Source: an uncultured Erysipelotrichaceae bacterium
GTDB taxonomy: Bacteria; Bacillota_I; Bacilli_A; RF39; UBA660
Direction of reading: 5' to 3'
Length of the DNA: 32,984 nt
NCBI GenBank assembly: GCA_948444795.1
Contig: CAOJUX010000012.1
Span: 1 to 32,984, forward strand
The position numbers and the translations under genes were made by a program. The notes beneath the pieces are model-generated. The model did not search any database. It saw only the letters and a list, made by a program, of their open reading frames with translations, and was not told the DNA's origin. Positions 8,575-16,918 of the stretch are shown here, in pieces. Positions within the stretch are counted from its first letter, which is position 1, and each line of letters starts with the position of its first letter.

Positions 8575-9301
8575 ATATTTTTTTTAAAGAATCAGCTATA
8601 ATATCACTTGCTACCTCAAGTATATGTTTTATATCAAAGCTAGTCATTAAATTATCTTTATTTTTTAAAACCAAAGGCATTCCAATAGTAATAATAGGAA
8701 TATTAAAAGTTTTTTTATTTATTTCTTTTAAAGAATTAAGAAGTGATCCAGGAATTATTCCTGTATCATTAACTTCAATTGTCTTACTTAAATATTCTAT
8801 AGATTTTGTATACATTGAATCAATCATAAATATAACATCGGGTTTTATATCTTCCACAACCATTTTTATTAAATTAAAAGAATCAATTCCTGTCTTTTCC
8901 GTTATTGATGGATTAAATAAAGCAATTTTAGGGATAGTTAGAAGATCTTTATATAAATTAGTAGCTATTAATTTATTTGTTGTACAAACTCCTAGAGAAT
9001 CAGGAATAACTGAATCATTTCCAAGTCCAATAATCAAAACTTTTTTATTTTTACTATATTTTTTTAAAAAGCTTTTAATTATTCTAGCAAGTTCATCTCT
9101 TAACATATTTTGTTTTAAAAATAAATTTTCTAACTTAAAATCTAAAACAAAATAATCTCCTACTTCTTTTTTTAAGCTCTTTTTAATATCTTTACTAACT
9201 ATATAATGAGTAGTTTTATAAAAGGACGTTTTATTTTCTTCAATTATATCTTTTTTATCTATTTTGGAAATATTTGCATCTAAAAATAAAGTTTCTTTCA
9301 T
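8567..9301 (-). CDS. gpr: Germination protease GPR (spore protease, peptidase family A25)
   Basis: GPR degrades small acid-soluble spore proteins during germination. The 244-residue product shows the family motifs IIGLGNDSVIPDSLG (about 90-104), a central MIDSMYTKSIEYL with its Asp, and NDTGIIPGS. The start at ATG 9301 is preferred because GGTGA lies about 7 nt upstream; the frame is also open to a TTG at 9313. It is considerably shorter than the roughly 370-residue Bacillus enzyme, mainly through a compact C-terminal part. Whether an autoprocessed prosequence remains cannot be judged. The order rpsT (divergent), gpr, spoIIP matches Bacillus. Confidence 0.88.
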   Translation of the reverse strand: MKETLFLDANISKIDKKDIIEENKTSFYKTTHYIVSKDIKKSLKKEVGDYFVLDFKLENLFLKQNMLRDELARIIKSFLKKYSKNKKVLIIGLGNDSVIPDSLGVCTTNKLIATNLYKDLLTIPKIALFNPSITEKTGIDSFNLIKMVVEDIKPDVIFMIDSMYTKSIEYLSKTIEVNDTGIIPGSLLNSLKEINKKTFNIPIITIGMPLVLKNKDNLMTSFDIKHILEVASDIIADSLKKILL

Positions 9302-9318
9302 TCTATTCACCAAAATTT

Positions 9319-9346
9319 AGTATAACCAGAGCAAAAAAAAATATGC
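9319..9346 (-). promoter_or_regulatory. Possible forespore (sigma-F/G-like) promoter for gpr
   Basis: On the minus strand GCATA is followed after 14 nt by GGTTATACTA, which fits the sigma-F -10 pattern GGnnAnAnTR. It ends about 18 nt before the start codon. Bacillus gpr is transcribed in the forespore, so the match makes sense. The spacing is about one base short and the -35 overlaps a terminator hairpin. Confidence 0.35.
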
Positions 9347-9356
9347 TTTTGCATAT
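9333..9356 (-). terminator. Terminator downstream of the DUF4143 relic
   Basis: ATATGC-AAAA-GCATAT followed by eight U on the minus strand. It separates the decayed ATPase fragment from gpr. Confidence 0.65.
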
Positions 9357-9368
9357 CAATTTTTTAAA

Positions 9369-9640
9369 TTACCTATAGATATACTCCATCATCACGTACA
9401 TATGTTCTCCACTTTTTTTAGTATCAACTTTTTCTTTAAATTTTTTAAGATTAGTAGCAGCCTCTTCTATCTCTCCTGCACCTAGTTTAACTTCTATTGC
9501 TCCCCATTTCCCGTCAAAAGTTTAAGGATAAAGTCAACTTCAAAATCTTTATTATTTCTATAATAAAATAACTTGGCATTTAGTGCTTCAGCATATATTT
9601 TTAAATCTCTATAACACATATTTTCAAATACTAATTTTAC
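9369..9640 (-). pseudogene. DUF4143-domain fragment of an AAA_14 ATPase
   Basis: The minus strand encodes a C-terminal piece of the DUF4143 domain: FENMCYRDLKIYAEALNAK, YYRNNKDFEVDFIL, then after a frameshift WGAIEVKLGAGEIEEAATNL and a normal-looking end at 9369. The start and the entire ATPase domain are missing. It may come from the same family as the relic at 3635-4137, though the two pieces are 5 kb apart. It lies between gpr and rpsT, which are adjacent and divergent in related genomes. Confidence 0.75.
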
Positions 9641-9763
9641 ATTTTATACCATTTTTATTTTACATTTTATACTTTTCTATTTTTTTAATATTCATAAATC
9701 AATTTAACTAAATTATAATCATGATTTTTATAATAATAGCTAGTCACAATTTTAAGGAAATAC

Positions 9764-9792
9764 TTGCAAAAGTCCTTATATTCTGGTAGAAT
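9764..9792 (+). promoter_or_regulatory. Promoter of rpsT
   Basis: TTGCAA, 17 nt, TAGAAT with an extended -10 (TGG directly before it). It gives a short leader to the start codon at 9821. Confidence 0.7.
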
Positions 9793-9820
9793 TATTAAGA
9801 AGTTTGGAAAGGAGATTTTT

Positions 9821-10084
9821 ATGCCTAATATAAAAAGTTCAAAAAAAGCAGTAAAAGTTATTGCCAAAAAAACTGATAATAACCATGAACTAAAAGCTAG
9901 AGTTAAAAATCTAATTAAAAATTGTGATTTAGCTATTAAAGATGGGGATAAAGAAAAAGCAACTGCTCTTTATAATGATATGAAAAAGAATATCGACCAT
10001 GCTACAAGTAAAGGTTTAGTTAAATCAAATACTGCTGATAGACAAAAATCTAGATTATCTAAGAAAATTAAAGAAATGAAGTAA
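9821..10084 (+). CDS. rpsT: 30S ribosomal protein S20
   Basis: An 87-residue basic protein beginning MPNIKSSKKAVK and ending KSRLSKKIKEMK, with the alanine/lysine-rich helical pattern of S20. It binds 16S rRNA early in small-subunit assembly. The frame is open to 9764, but GGAAAGGAG at 9806-9814 fixes the ATG at 9821, which also gives the usual S20 length. Its own promoter and terminator flank it, so it is a single-gene unit divergent from gpr. Confidence 0.95.
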   Translation: MPNIKSSKKAVKVIAKKTDNNHELKARVKNLIKNCDLAIKDGDKEKATALYNDMKKNIDHATSKGLVKSNTADRQKSRLSKKIKEMK

Positions 10085-10108
10085 TATTATTGGAACTTCA
10101 TTTTTTTT
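10076..10108 (+). terminator. Terminator of rpsT
   Basis: ATGAAGT/ACTTCAT stem, with the left arm overlapping the rpsT stop codon, followed by eight T. Confidence 0.8.
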
Positions 10109-10136
10109 ATGTTATTATGATTTTAGGTGATAAAAA

Positions 10137-11093
10137 GTGAAATTTATACTAAAAAATATCATAGCAATAATCTGTTCTATAATAATTATAGGAGTAGCTT
10201 TAAATATTAATAAAATATCTCATTTTATAGTTAACCATTTATATATGACCAATAATATAGTTATTCCTGACGCTAACGAATATAAAAAGAAAGACGAATA
10301 TTTATATATTCAAAGTAGTAGAGACTATATTCCTTTAAGCTATGGAGATATATTAAATATATATTATTCTATCACTAATAATGGTTTTAAAGAATTTACT
10401 TTCTACTGTCCTTCTGAATATGGAAATTGTGTAAATGATGTATCTACTATAAGTAACGATCCTGAAATACTTACTTATATAAATAACTTTGTTCATCCTT
10501 TTAATGGTTTTTCTAATATTGAAACTACTATATCAGAATCTGGTGAGGTAAACGTTAAAGTAAATTATTTATATACAGAAGAAGAAATAAATAAAATAAA
10601 TGATAAAGTAAATAAAATATATAAAGAAAATATTACCGCAAATATGAGTGATTATGATAAAATTAAAACTATCCATGATTATATAATTAACCATACTAAA
10701 TATGATGTTGAAAGAAATGAAAAAGGAACTAGTAAATATAGTTCTAACAAAGCAAATGGCGCTTTACTTGAAGGCTATGCAACTTGTAGTGGATATACTG
10801 ATGCTATGGCTATATTCTTAGATAAAATGAACATTAAAAATTATAAAATAGCCACTGAACTTATGCAAACAGATATTACAGGACATGTTTGGAATGCTGT
10901 ATATTTAGATGGAAAATGGCTTCATCTCGATCTTACTTGGGATGATCCAGTAAGTTCCAGTGGTACAGATTACTTACAACATAAATATTTTTTAATTACT
11001 GATAAGGAATTAAAAGATATTGATAATAGTGGTGATATTATTATAAAAGATCATATCTATAATGGTAGAATATATAGAGAATTCAAAGCTTAA
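10137..11093 (+). CDS. Membrane-anchored transglutaminase-like protein
   Basis: A 318-residue protein with an N-terminal hydrophobic segment (about 5-24) and a C-terminal transglutaminase-like (cysteine protease fold) domain. The triad is visible: Cys217 in GYATCSGYTDAMA, His250 in TGHVWNAVYLDGKW, and Asp265 in HLDLTWDD. The helix before it, DKIKTIHDYIINHTKYD, is typical of the family. The GTG start at 10137 is 6 nt after AGGTGA. Such proteins act outside the membrane as peptidases or crosslinkers; the substrate here is unknown. Confidence 0.85.
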   Translation: MKFILKNIIAIICSIIIIGVALNINKISHFIVNHLYMTNNIVIPDANEYKKKDEYLYIQSSRDYIPLSYGDILNIYYSITNNGFKEFTFYCPSEYGNCVNDVSTISNDPEILTYINNFVHPFNGFSNIETTISESGEVNVKVNYLYTEEEINKINDKVNKIYKENITANMSDYDKIKTIHDYIINHTKYDVERNEKGTSKYSSNKANGALLEGYATCSGYTDAMAIFLDKMNIKNYKIATELMQTDITGHVWNAVYLDGKWLHLDLTWDDPVSSSGTDYLQHKYFLITDKELKDIDNSGDIIIKDHIYNGRIYREFKA

Positions 11094-11127
11094 TAATTTA
11101 AAAAGTTATTAACATTTACTTGATATG

Positions 11128-11265
11128 TCATTGATCTAACTCATTAAATAAACTAGCAGAATCAATATAGCCTTGTCTTCTTCCCTCTTTTAATTCTTTC
11201 ATAATAATATCTGATTCTTCTAGTGCTTTCATAAGTTTTGAGATGGCACATTGTCTATCTAATAA
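11128..11265 (-). pseudogene. C-terminal relic of a Phd/YefM-like antitoxin
   Basis: A frame without a usable start reads AISKLMKALEESDIIMKE and then LKEGRRQGYIDSASLFNELD before a stop at 11128. The pattern of an acidic helix, an EGR turn and a terminal FxELD resembles the C-terminal toxin-binding tail of Phd/YefM or RelB-type antitoxins. A stop precedes the first residue and no toxin gene is adjacent, so it is a remnant. The family assignment is tentative. Confidence 0.35.
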
Positions 11266-11287
11266 TTAAATAATTAGTTTGTTCCTC

Positions 11288-11317
11288 AAAAAAACTAGAA
11301 CCTACTTAGTTCTAGTT
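11288..11317 (-). terminator. Terminator of the miaA operon
   Basis: AACTAGAAC/GTTCTAGTT stem of 9 bp with a 7-nt loop and then a U-run on the minus strand. The right arm and loop include the last codons and stop of the 754-aa gene. Confidence 0.85.
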
Positions 11318-13566
11318 AAAGTTTTACTATAATCATTAAGAACACTATTAGCATCATTAATTATTAAATCATTTGCTTTATAAAATCCTTCATAATCAGT
11401 ATCACTCTTAGAATACTCATTAAGTACTCTAACACCTATATATGTATATTTTCCACCAATAACTAAATCAATTGCTTTATCTATATCAGAAAGAACTCTT
11501 ACTTTACCATTTTCATCACGAAGAACATAACCATCAGTATTTCTTTTTAAATCATAATCTTTATGATTATTAAAATACGAAGTTTTACCATTCTTAAATT
11601 TCTTATTTACATAAATTTTAGCATCTTTTGAAATATTAAATTCACTATTCAAATTTGGCATAGAAGCAAGTATATCCCTAACCTCTTTACCTAAAGATTC
11701 TTCGAATGCTAAATCTTCTTCATTATTTCCTTTTTCGTTTTCTTTATTAATCGTATTTTCATCTTTTACTGCATCATTATCAATTGCTTTTTCATTACTA
11801 TATCTGTTATCAACTGGTTTCTCTGGTTCATTATCTTTTTTATTACATGAACTAATACCAACACCCGCTGCTATTATCACTGAAAGTACTGCAGCCCCCA
11901 TAGCAGCTTTTTTCCAATGTCTCTTTGCTAATACTTTCAAACTTTTTTTATTACTTTCAGTATTATTTAAATTTTTAGCAATTTTCACTTTATTTGGTTT
12001 TACATAAGTAGATTTTTTAAATAATTTACCATCATAATCAAATTTATAGCCAGCAAATTCATAGCCTTTATTTAAATATTCTTCAAATGTTTTTAAGTCA
12101 TATACAATAGCAAATTTTTTATCTTTTTTAGAAATAACTACATAAGCACTAATAGTACCAACAGTTTCTTTGTTTACAAATTTATTAGTAGCATAAATCT
12201 TTCCTTCAGTATCATTCTTAACATTTATAGCACCATTTACAAATTTATTAGCATCTTTATAATATATAACATCATCAGTTAAAGATACAAAATCCCCAAT
12301 ATTAAGATATTTATTTTTAACTTTACGTTTTGCTTTTTCTAAAGATATCCTATTATTAACTTTAGAAAATAATCTATTTTTTAAATCAGAACTTATATCA
12401 TATTCATCAATAATACAATTTACATCACTTTCAAATTTATCTAAATCTTTAGCAGTTTCTATATCTTTAGAAATAAGACGACTTGTAAGTTCATTCAAAA
12501 TCTCTTCCATAATAGTGCCTACAGTTTCATTAAACTCTTTATCATTCTTCATATAAACTTCGTCTTTTGAAGCCATATCATAATTATTTAAAAGATTTAA
12601 TAAATCTACCCCATCCATTTTTGGGATTTTTGATATAATATTATTTGTTTCACTTAAAATCATTTGTTTAATTTGTATATCCTCTCTTAACATACTAATT
12701 AATAAATTTTTATTGAATTCTGTTAAAGAAAGCATTTTAGTACTATTTTGAAAATCATCTAAATATTTACTAAGTTCTTCTAAATCTTCTAAACATTTAC
12801 AATCCATAATACTAACATTAAACCTTTCAACAAATGAATTTACCTCAGGTAATTTTATAATTTTATCAAAAGTAATATTTTTTCCAGATTCTTTTATTTT
12901 ATCTATTAATGTAGAAATTTCATCATCAAGAAGATTTTCAGCTTCTTTATTATCTTTTCTAATAAAATCAATATTTAAAATCCCTTCAAAAACTTCAAAA
13001 AATGATTCATCCGCATCTTTAATTTTTTGATTATATTTATCTAGTAAACATTGATAAATTTCAGAATTATCTTTCTCGGAAATATATCTACCATTATTAC
13101 TAAATTTTAAAAGACTATTTAATAAAATTTCTTTAATTGATTCATATTCATCAAAAGTTATTTTAAATTCTGCCATTTTTTCATTACTTAAAAATTCATC
13201 TTTATATATTTTTTCAATTAACTTATGTTTTTCTAAATCATCTAAATGGTCATAATCAAATTCATTAAAAACAGCAATAATCTTTTGATAAAATTTTAAA
13301 TCTAAATCTTTATTATTAATACATATAATGTCTTTATTTTCGGTATTAATAAAACTTTTACATAACCTCTTTAAAGTATCTTTAAAATCTTTATACTCCA
13401 TAGCAGATAATCCTTTTGATTCTAAAAATTTTGCACATTCATATGCCTCTAATTTATTAATAGAATCAATAAACTCTTCTCTATCCTCTTTTTCATTAAA
13501 ATTAAAATCATAATCTTCTTTATATTTTTTTAAAAATTCTTTAGCATAAATCTCCATATTTTCCAT
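11302..13566 (-). CDS. Large protein with one internal membrane segment, unknown function
   Basis: A 754-residue protein I do not recognise. Residues 1 to about 420 are highly charged, helical and Asp/Glu/Lys-rich. A region of about 430-520 (starting NIGDFVSLTDDVIYYKDA) looks like a beta-rich SH3-type unit. Residues 554-574 form a single hydrophobic segment ending in SSC. A low-complexity Glu/Asn/Lys linker follows, then a second beta-rich region of about 640-740. The layout suggests a cytoplasmic N-terminal half and an extracellular tail, as in membrane sensors or wall-contacting proteins. AAAGGGGG lies upstream of ATG 13566. It follows miaA by 33 nt. Confidence 0.75.
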   Translation of the reverse strand: MENMEIYAKEFLKKYKEDYDFNFNEKEDREEFIDSINKLEAYECAKFLESKGLSAMEYKDFKDTLKRLCKSFINTENKDIICINNKDLDLKFYQKIIAVFNEFDYDHLDDLEKHKLIEKIYKDEFLSNEKMAEFKITFDEYESIKEILLNSLLKFSNNGRYISEKDNSEIYQCLLDKYNQKIKDADESFFEVFEGILNIDFIRKDNKEAENLLDDEISTLIDKIKESGKNITFDKIIKLPEVNSFVERFNVSIMDCKCLEDLEELSKYLDDFQNSTKMLSLTEFNKNLLISMLREDIQIKQMILSETNNIISKIPKMDGVDLLNLLNNYDMASKDEVYMKNDKEFNETVGTIMEEILNELTSRLISKDIETAKDLDKFESDVNCIIDEYDISSDLKNRLFSKVNNRISLEKAKRKVKNKYLNIGDFVSLTDDVIYYKDANKFVNGAINVKNDTEGKIYATNKFVNKETVGTISAYVVISKKDKKFAIVYDLKTFEEYLNKGYEFAGYKFDYDGKLFKKSTYVKPNKVKIAKNLNNTESNKKSLKVLAKRHWKKAAMGAAVLSVIIAAGVGISSCNKKDNEPEKPVDNRYSNEKAIDNDAVKDENTINKENEKGNNEEDLAFEESLGKEVRDILASMPNLNSEFNISKDAKIYVNKKFKNGKTSYFNNHKDYDLKRNTDGYVLRDENGKVRVLSDIDKAIDLVIGGKYTYIGVRVLNEYSKSDTDYEGFYKANDLIINDANSVLNDYSKTLTRTK

Positions 13567-13599
13567 AAAATGTCCATCCCCCTTTGATTTGAAGGTATT

Positions 13600-14448
13600 T
13601 TAACACTTTTTAATAAATTTGTCAATTTTTTCTATAGTTTCACTAAAATTATCATAATTTGTATCAAACCAATTAATATCCATCTGATTATTAAACCAAG
13701 TATATTGTCTTTTAGCATAATGTCTAGAATTTTGTTTTATTTTATTTTTAACTTCTTCTAGAGAATATTCTTTATTAAAATAAGGAATAAATTCTTTATA
13801 ACCTATTGCAGTAGATAATATTTTAGCATTAGGATATTTTAAAAATAAACTTTCAGCTTCTTTTTCAAGTCCTTTTAAAAACATTTCGTCTACTCTTTTA
13901 TTAATTATGTTATATAAATTATCTCGATTTGTTGTTAAACCGATATAAATAACATCATATAAAGGTTTCAATTCATTTATAACTGTATCTTTATTTAAAA
14001 AGTTTATTAGTCTTTTACGATTATTAATATGGATATTCATATTTGGATCTTTTAAAAGTGCTTTTTCATATAATTCTTCATTCGATAAATTATCATAAGT
14101 ATTATTACTAATATCTGTACTAAAATTATAACTATATAATAATGCTTTCAAATATAAACCAGTTCCTCCTACTATAATTATATTTTTATCTTTATTATTA
14201 TCAATTATTTTTCTTCCATCTCTTTGATAATCACAAACCGAATAATTATCAGAAATATTTAAAAAATCAATCAAAAAATGAGGGATATTCTCCATCTCTT
14301 CTTTTTTTATTTTAGCACTACCAATATCAAGTTCTTTATACACTTGAACAGCATCACAATTTATAATAATTGCATTTAATCTTTTAGCAAGCTCTATACT
14401 AAGTTTTGTCTTTCCAACACCAGTTGGCCCTACTATTGCAATAATCAT
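13600..14448 (-). CDS. miaA: tRNA dimethylallyltransferase
   Basis: MiaA transfers a dimethylallyl group to A37 of tRNAs reading UNN codons. The 282-residue product has the P-loop IVGPTGVGKT (about 5-14), NCDAVQVYKELDIGSAK (30-46) with the catalytic Asp, GGTGLYLKALL, and the tRNA-contact region RQYTWFNNQMDINWFD near the C-terminus. The ATG at 14448 follows GAGGT and comes 3 nt after the preceding gene's stop, so the two are translationally close. Length is slightly shorter than average but all key parts are present. Confidence 0.95.
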   Translation of the reverse strand: MIIAIVGPTGVGKTKLSIELAKRLNAIIINCDAVQVYKELDIGSAKIKKEEMENIPHFLIDFLNISDNYSVCDYQRDGRKIIDNNKDKNIIIVGGTGLYLKALLYSYNFSTDISNNTYDNLSNEELYEKALLKDPNMNIHINNRKRLINFLNKDTVINELKPLYDVIYIGLTTNRDNLYNIINKRVDEMFLKGLEKEAESLFLKYPNAKILSTAIGYKEFIPYFNKEYSLEEVKNKIKQNSRHYAKRQYTWFNNQMDINWFDTNYDNFSETIEKIDKFIKKC

Positions 14449-14451
14449 AAT

Positions 14452-15075
14452 TTACCTCAAAACTCGCTTTAGCTCTAATTCATATTTTCTAAATAAATCT
14501 CCTAAATCTAAATTAGCATAAGAGAAATTATCAAAATCTATATCTTTATCTATTAAAAATTTATCTACAAAGTATTCTTCTACTCCAAATTTCCTTGCTT
14601 CCTCATAAAATTTTGAAACTAAACTATTTTTATCTTCTTTCAATAATTTTAATTTAGAAAAATCAGATAAAACTAAAATATTTCCATCTTCTATTTTTTT
14701 TACATCTAACAAGCCTCTAAATTCTAATTCTAATAAATACTTTCTTTCCCAAATCCCAAAATTATTATTAATTTCTTGTTCTTTTACCCCTTTTAAAGCA
14801 TCTATTTTCAAAAGCATAAAATACTTTATATCAAAATTTTCAAAAAATTTTTTTACTAAAGGTCTAAATCTAAACTTTGAAATCTCTCTTTTTTTATAAA
14901 TTCTCAAATCTACAACTTTAATATAAGAAATTAATTTATCACAAATATTTTCTATATTAACATTTGGATTTTTTTCTAAAAACATTTTTTCAAGTATTTT
15001 TATATCAATTAAATCTACTCTATCAAATCCATACTTCAAAAAACCCAATATTAATTGTTCAGCTTTAATATTCAT
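14452..15075 (-). CDS. Hypothetical protein, 207 aa, upstream of miaA
   Basis: A soluble 207-residue Lys/Phe/Leu/Asp-rich protein without a membrane segment or recognisable motif. A region around residues 95-140 (MLLKIDALKGVKEQEINN, then ELEFRGLLDVKKIEDGN) could be a winged-helix-like unit, but this is speculative. Start ATG 15075 has GAGGGTGG upstream. The stop is 3 nt before miaA, so it heads an operon with miaA and the 754-aa gene. Confidence 0.7.
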   Translation of the reverse strand: MNIKAEQLILGFLKYGFDRVDLIDIKILEKMFLEKNPNVNIENICDKLISYIKVVDLRIYKKREISKFRFRPLVKKFFENFDIKYFMLLKIDALKGVKEQEINNNFGIWERKYLLELEFRGLLDVKKIEDGNILVLSDFSKLKLLKEDKNSLVSKFYEEARKFGVEEYFVDKFLIDKDIDFDNFSYANLDLGDLFRKYELELKRVLR

Positions 15076-15101
15076 TTTAATCCACCCTCAAACAATAGCA
15101 T

Positions 15102-15130
15102 AGTTTAACACATTAAAAATTATTATTCAA
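15102..15130 (-). promoter_or_regulatory. Promoter of the miaA operon
   Basis: On the minus strand TTGAAT, 17 nt, TAAACT, with TG one base before the -10 (extended). It lies 27 nt from the start at 15075. Confidence 0.5.
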
Positions 15131-15150
15131 TGTTAATTTTTAACACAATA

Positions 15151-15876
15151 CTATTTTTTTACTTTCTTCTTTGTTTTATTCTTTTCTCTTATTTTTTTCA
15201 TCAATTCAAGTTCTTTACCATTTTCTTTCTTTAAATTAGGAAACGCTTCTAACAAACGTTTTGGATAAGTTTTATATCTTCCTACACGTTTTTTTAATAG
15301 CTGTTCAAGCATACCAGGAATTTTTGAAAGCTTTTCTCTTTTTAATTCTTCACAAACAATAATTCTATTACGCAAATTATAAGCAATAATAAATGAATAA
15401 ATACAATCTGTAACAAATATTATAAAAATAATAATAGCTAATATTAAAAAAATAAATCTAGAAAAACGATTTAAAAATCTATCAATAATTGGATGAGTTA
15501 TATAAACTACAAATAAAGTCCCCAAACCAAATAAAAGAGAATTTAAAAGGCAAACTCTACCATTTATATTAAATCTTTCATGACTATAATCCCACCATTT
15601 ATTATGGAATATCTTTTCTAGCAAAAAACTAGTTATATATTCAAGAGCAGAAGTTAAAACTACCCCAAGTAAAAAAACAATCACAGGATCACTTTGAAAT
15701 CTTAATAATACTAAATTAATAAAAACTCCTCCAAAGCCATATATTGGACATATTGGACCACATAAAAAACCTCTATTAACTATTTTTTTTTGATTACAAC
15801 TACAATATATAACCTCACAGATATAACCTAAAAAACTATATATTATAAATGTTAAAAATAAATACGATATATTCAT
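15151..15876 (-). CDS. CmpB-family integral membrane protein (putative ABC-transporter type IV, PF06541)
   Basis: A 241-residue polytopic membrane protein with about five hydrophobic segments. Family-defining stretches are visible: IYSFLGYICEVIYC near the N-terminus, NRGFLCGPICPIYGFG, ALEYITSFLLEKIFHNKWWD, and NINGRVCLLNSLLFGLG. A basic tail rich in Lys and Arg ends it. ATG 15876 is preferred since GGAGAGA lies just upstream; the frame is open for seven more codons. The biochemical role of the family is not established despite its transporter label. Confidence 0.85.
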   Translation of the reverse strand: MNISYLFLTFIIYSFLGYICEVIYCSCNQKKIVNRGFLCGPICPIYGFGGVFINLVLLRFQSDPVIVFLLGVVLTSALEYITSFLLEKIFHNKWWDYSHERFNINGRVCLLNSLLFGLGTLFVVYITHPIIDRFLNRFSRFIFLILAIIIFIIFVTDCIYSFIIAYNLRNRIIVCEELKREKLSKIPGMLEQLLKKRVGRYKTYPKRLLEAFPNLKKENGKELELMKKIREKNKTKKKVKK

Positions 15877-15896
15877 TGCAATCTCTCCTATTATCA

Positions 15897-15905
15897 ATTA
15901 TAACA
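15897..15905 (-). promoter_or_regulatory. Extended -10 of the CmpB-family gene
   Basis: TGTTATAAT on the minus strand (TGnTATAAT), 20 nt upstream of the start at 15876. No good -35 is visible, which is tolerated for extended -10 promoters. Confidence 0.45.
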
Positions 15906-16014
15906 TAAAAAATTTTAATTTCATAGTTAGTATAAATTAAGAATACGATATTCCCAAATAAGTTTAACAGATTAAATTAAAATTTATCATTAATAAAAAT
16001 AGTAAAAAATTAAC

Positions 16015-16040
16015 ATATTTTTGTTTAAGGTACATATATT
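16015..16040 (+). promoter_or_regulatory. Sigma-E-like promoter for the spoIIIAH-like gene
   Basis: ATATT followed after 13 nt by CATATATT, close to the mother-cell sigma-E pattern ATATT-14-CATACAnT (one mismatch, one base short). It ends 24 nt before the start codon at 16065. SpoIIIA genes are sigma-E dependent in Bacillus. Confidence 0.45.
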
Positions 16041-16064
16041 TTAGTGAATTGAAAGGAAGATTTT

Positions 16065-16565
16065 ATGATAAATAAACAAGGTATATGGTTTGTTACTCTC
16101 TTTAGTTTGATATTAGTACTTAGTATTTATTATATAACTGTTAAAGATGATAACTTACTAAGCATTAAAACAAGTAATATAAAAAATGAAGAAACTACAA
16201 AAGTAGATATTGAGCCAAGTAGCTTACTTGTATCATTAAGGGTTAAAGATGAAGAAGAAATGATAAAAGAAATGGAAAACCTTCAAACTATTCTATTAGA
16301 TGAAACAGCGTCACTTCAAGAAAAAAATGATGCTTATAATTCCTTACAAACTTTAAATAATATTAAAGGAACATCTGAAAAACTTGAAAAGAAAATTAAA
16401 GATAATTTAAATTTAAATGTTTTTGTAAAAATTAAAGATAATCAAGTTAATGTTACTGCGATATCTAAAGATCATAATAAGCAAATAGCTAATAATATCA
16501 TTAGATTAGTACAAGAAGAATATGAAAATGAAATGTATATAACAGTTAAGTTTCAAGAATCATAA
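16065..16565 (+). CDS. spoIIIAH: SpoIIIAH-like stage III sporulation protein
   Basis: A 166-residue protein with an N-terminal membrane segment (about 7-26) and an extracytoplasmic part. A long helical region (about 62-115, EEEMIKEMENLQTILLDET and onward) leads into a small alpha/beta fold with NVFVKIKDNQVNVTAIS and a final MYITVKFQES. This matches SpoIIIAH, the mother-cell membrane protein that pairs with SpoIIQ across the intermembrane space. AAAGGAAGA precedes ATG 16065. No other spoIIIA genes are in the window, but gerE and gerM follow, supporting the assignment. Confidence 0.75.
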   Translation: MINKQGIWFVTLFSLILVLSIYYITVKDDNLLSIKTSNIKNEETTKVDIEPSSLLVSLRVKDEEEMIKEMENLQTILLDETASLQEKNDAYNSLQTLNNIKGTSEKLEKKIKDNLNLNVFVKIKDNQVNVTAISKDHNKQIANNIIRLVQEEYENEMYITVKFQES

Positions 16566-16570
16566 GCAAA

Positions 16571-16638
16571 ATCCCCGCACCATTAAATCTAAAGCTTCAT
16601 AAAATACTGTAGATAGAGTAATTTAAGAAAGCGAGGAT
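16571..16638 (+). promoter_or_regulatory. Possible long-range stem masking the gerE ribosome-binding site
   Basis: ATCCCCGC (16571-16578) can pair with GCGAGGAT (16631-16638) with one C-A mismatch. The second arm contains the GAGG ribosome-binding site of gerE. Only transcripts coming from upstream carry both arms; those from the putative sigma-K promoter lack the first. This is a structural reading only. Confidence 0.3.
16578..16606 (+). promoter_or_regulatory. Sigma-K-like promoter of gerE
   Basis: CACC, 16 nt, CATAAAATA fits the sigma-K consensus (mACm, 16-17 nt, CATAnnnTA) fully. The expected start of transcription is near 16613, about 30 nt before gerE. In Bacillus gerE is transcribed by sigma-K. 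Confidence 0.6.
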
Positions 16639-16641
16639 ATG

Positions 16642-16848
16642 ATGAAAAAAAGTATACTAACAAATCGTGAGCAAGAAGTATTTGAGCTTTTAGTTTTAAA
16701 TAAATCTACAAAAGAAATAGCAGAATTTTTAGGAATTAGTGAGAAAACCGTCAGAAATCATATTTCTAATGCAATGCAAAAACTGGGAGTTAAAGGTCGT
16801 GCTGGAGCTGTTGTAGAACTAATAAAACTAGGAGAAATAACTATATAA
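16642..16848 (+). CDS. gerE: Spore-coat transcription regulator GerE
   Basis: A 68-residue protein that is essentially a LuxR/GerE helix-turn-helix alone: LTNREQEVFELLVLNKSTKE, IAEFLGISEKTVRNHISNAM, QKLGVKGRAGAVVEL. Stand-alone proteins of this size in spore formers are GerE, the late mother-cell regulator of coat genes. Of two consecutive ATGs the second (16642) is preferred, because GAGG is only 2 nt from the first. Its putative sigma-K promoter, its place after a spoIIIAH-like gene and before gerM, and its own terminator all support this. Confidence 0.88.
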   Translation: MKKSILTNREQEVFELLVLNKSTKEIAEFLGISEKTVRNHISNAMQKLGVKGRAGAVVELIKLGEITI

Positions 16849-16854
16849 TTTTTA

Positions 16855-16880
16855 AAATTCATCTTTTGATGAATTTTTTT
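16855..16880 (+). terminator. Terminator of gerE
   Basis: AAATTCATC-TTTT-GATGAATTT, a 9-bp perfect stem, ending in a T-run. Confidence 0.85.
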
Positions 16881-16918
16881 AATATTAAATAATATATTTT
16901 TAATAGGTGATGAAAGCT

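Noticed and set aside
8553..9155. 200-codon open frame on the plus strand opposite gpr
   Set aside because: It is the antisense of a well-supported gene (GPR motifs on the minus strand) and has no ribosome-binding site or recognisable product.
9634..9674. Direct repeat ATTTTACATTTTATAC next to the DUF4143 relic
   Set aside because: It is a low-complexity AT stretch with no link to coding or mobile features.
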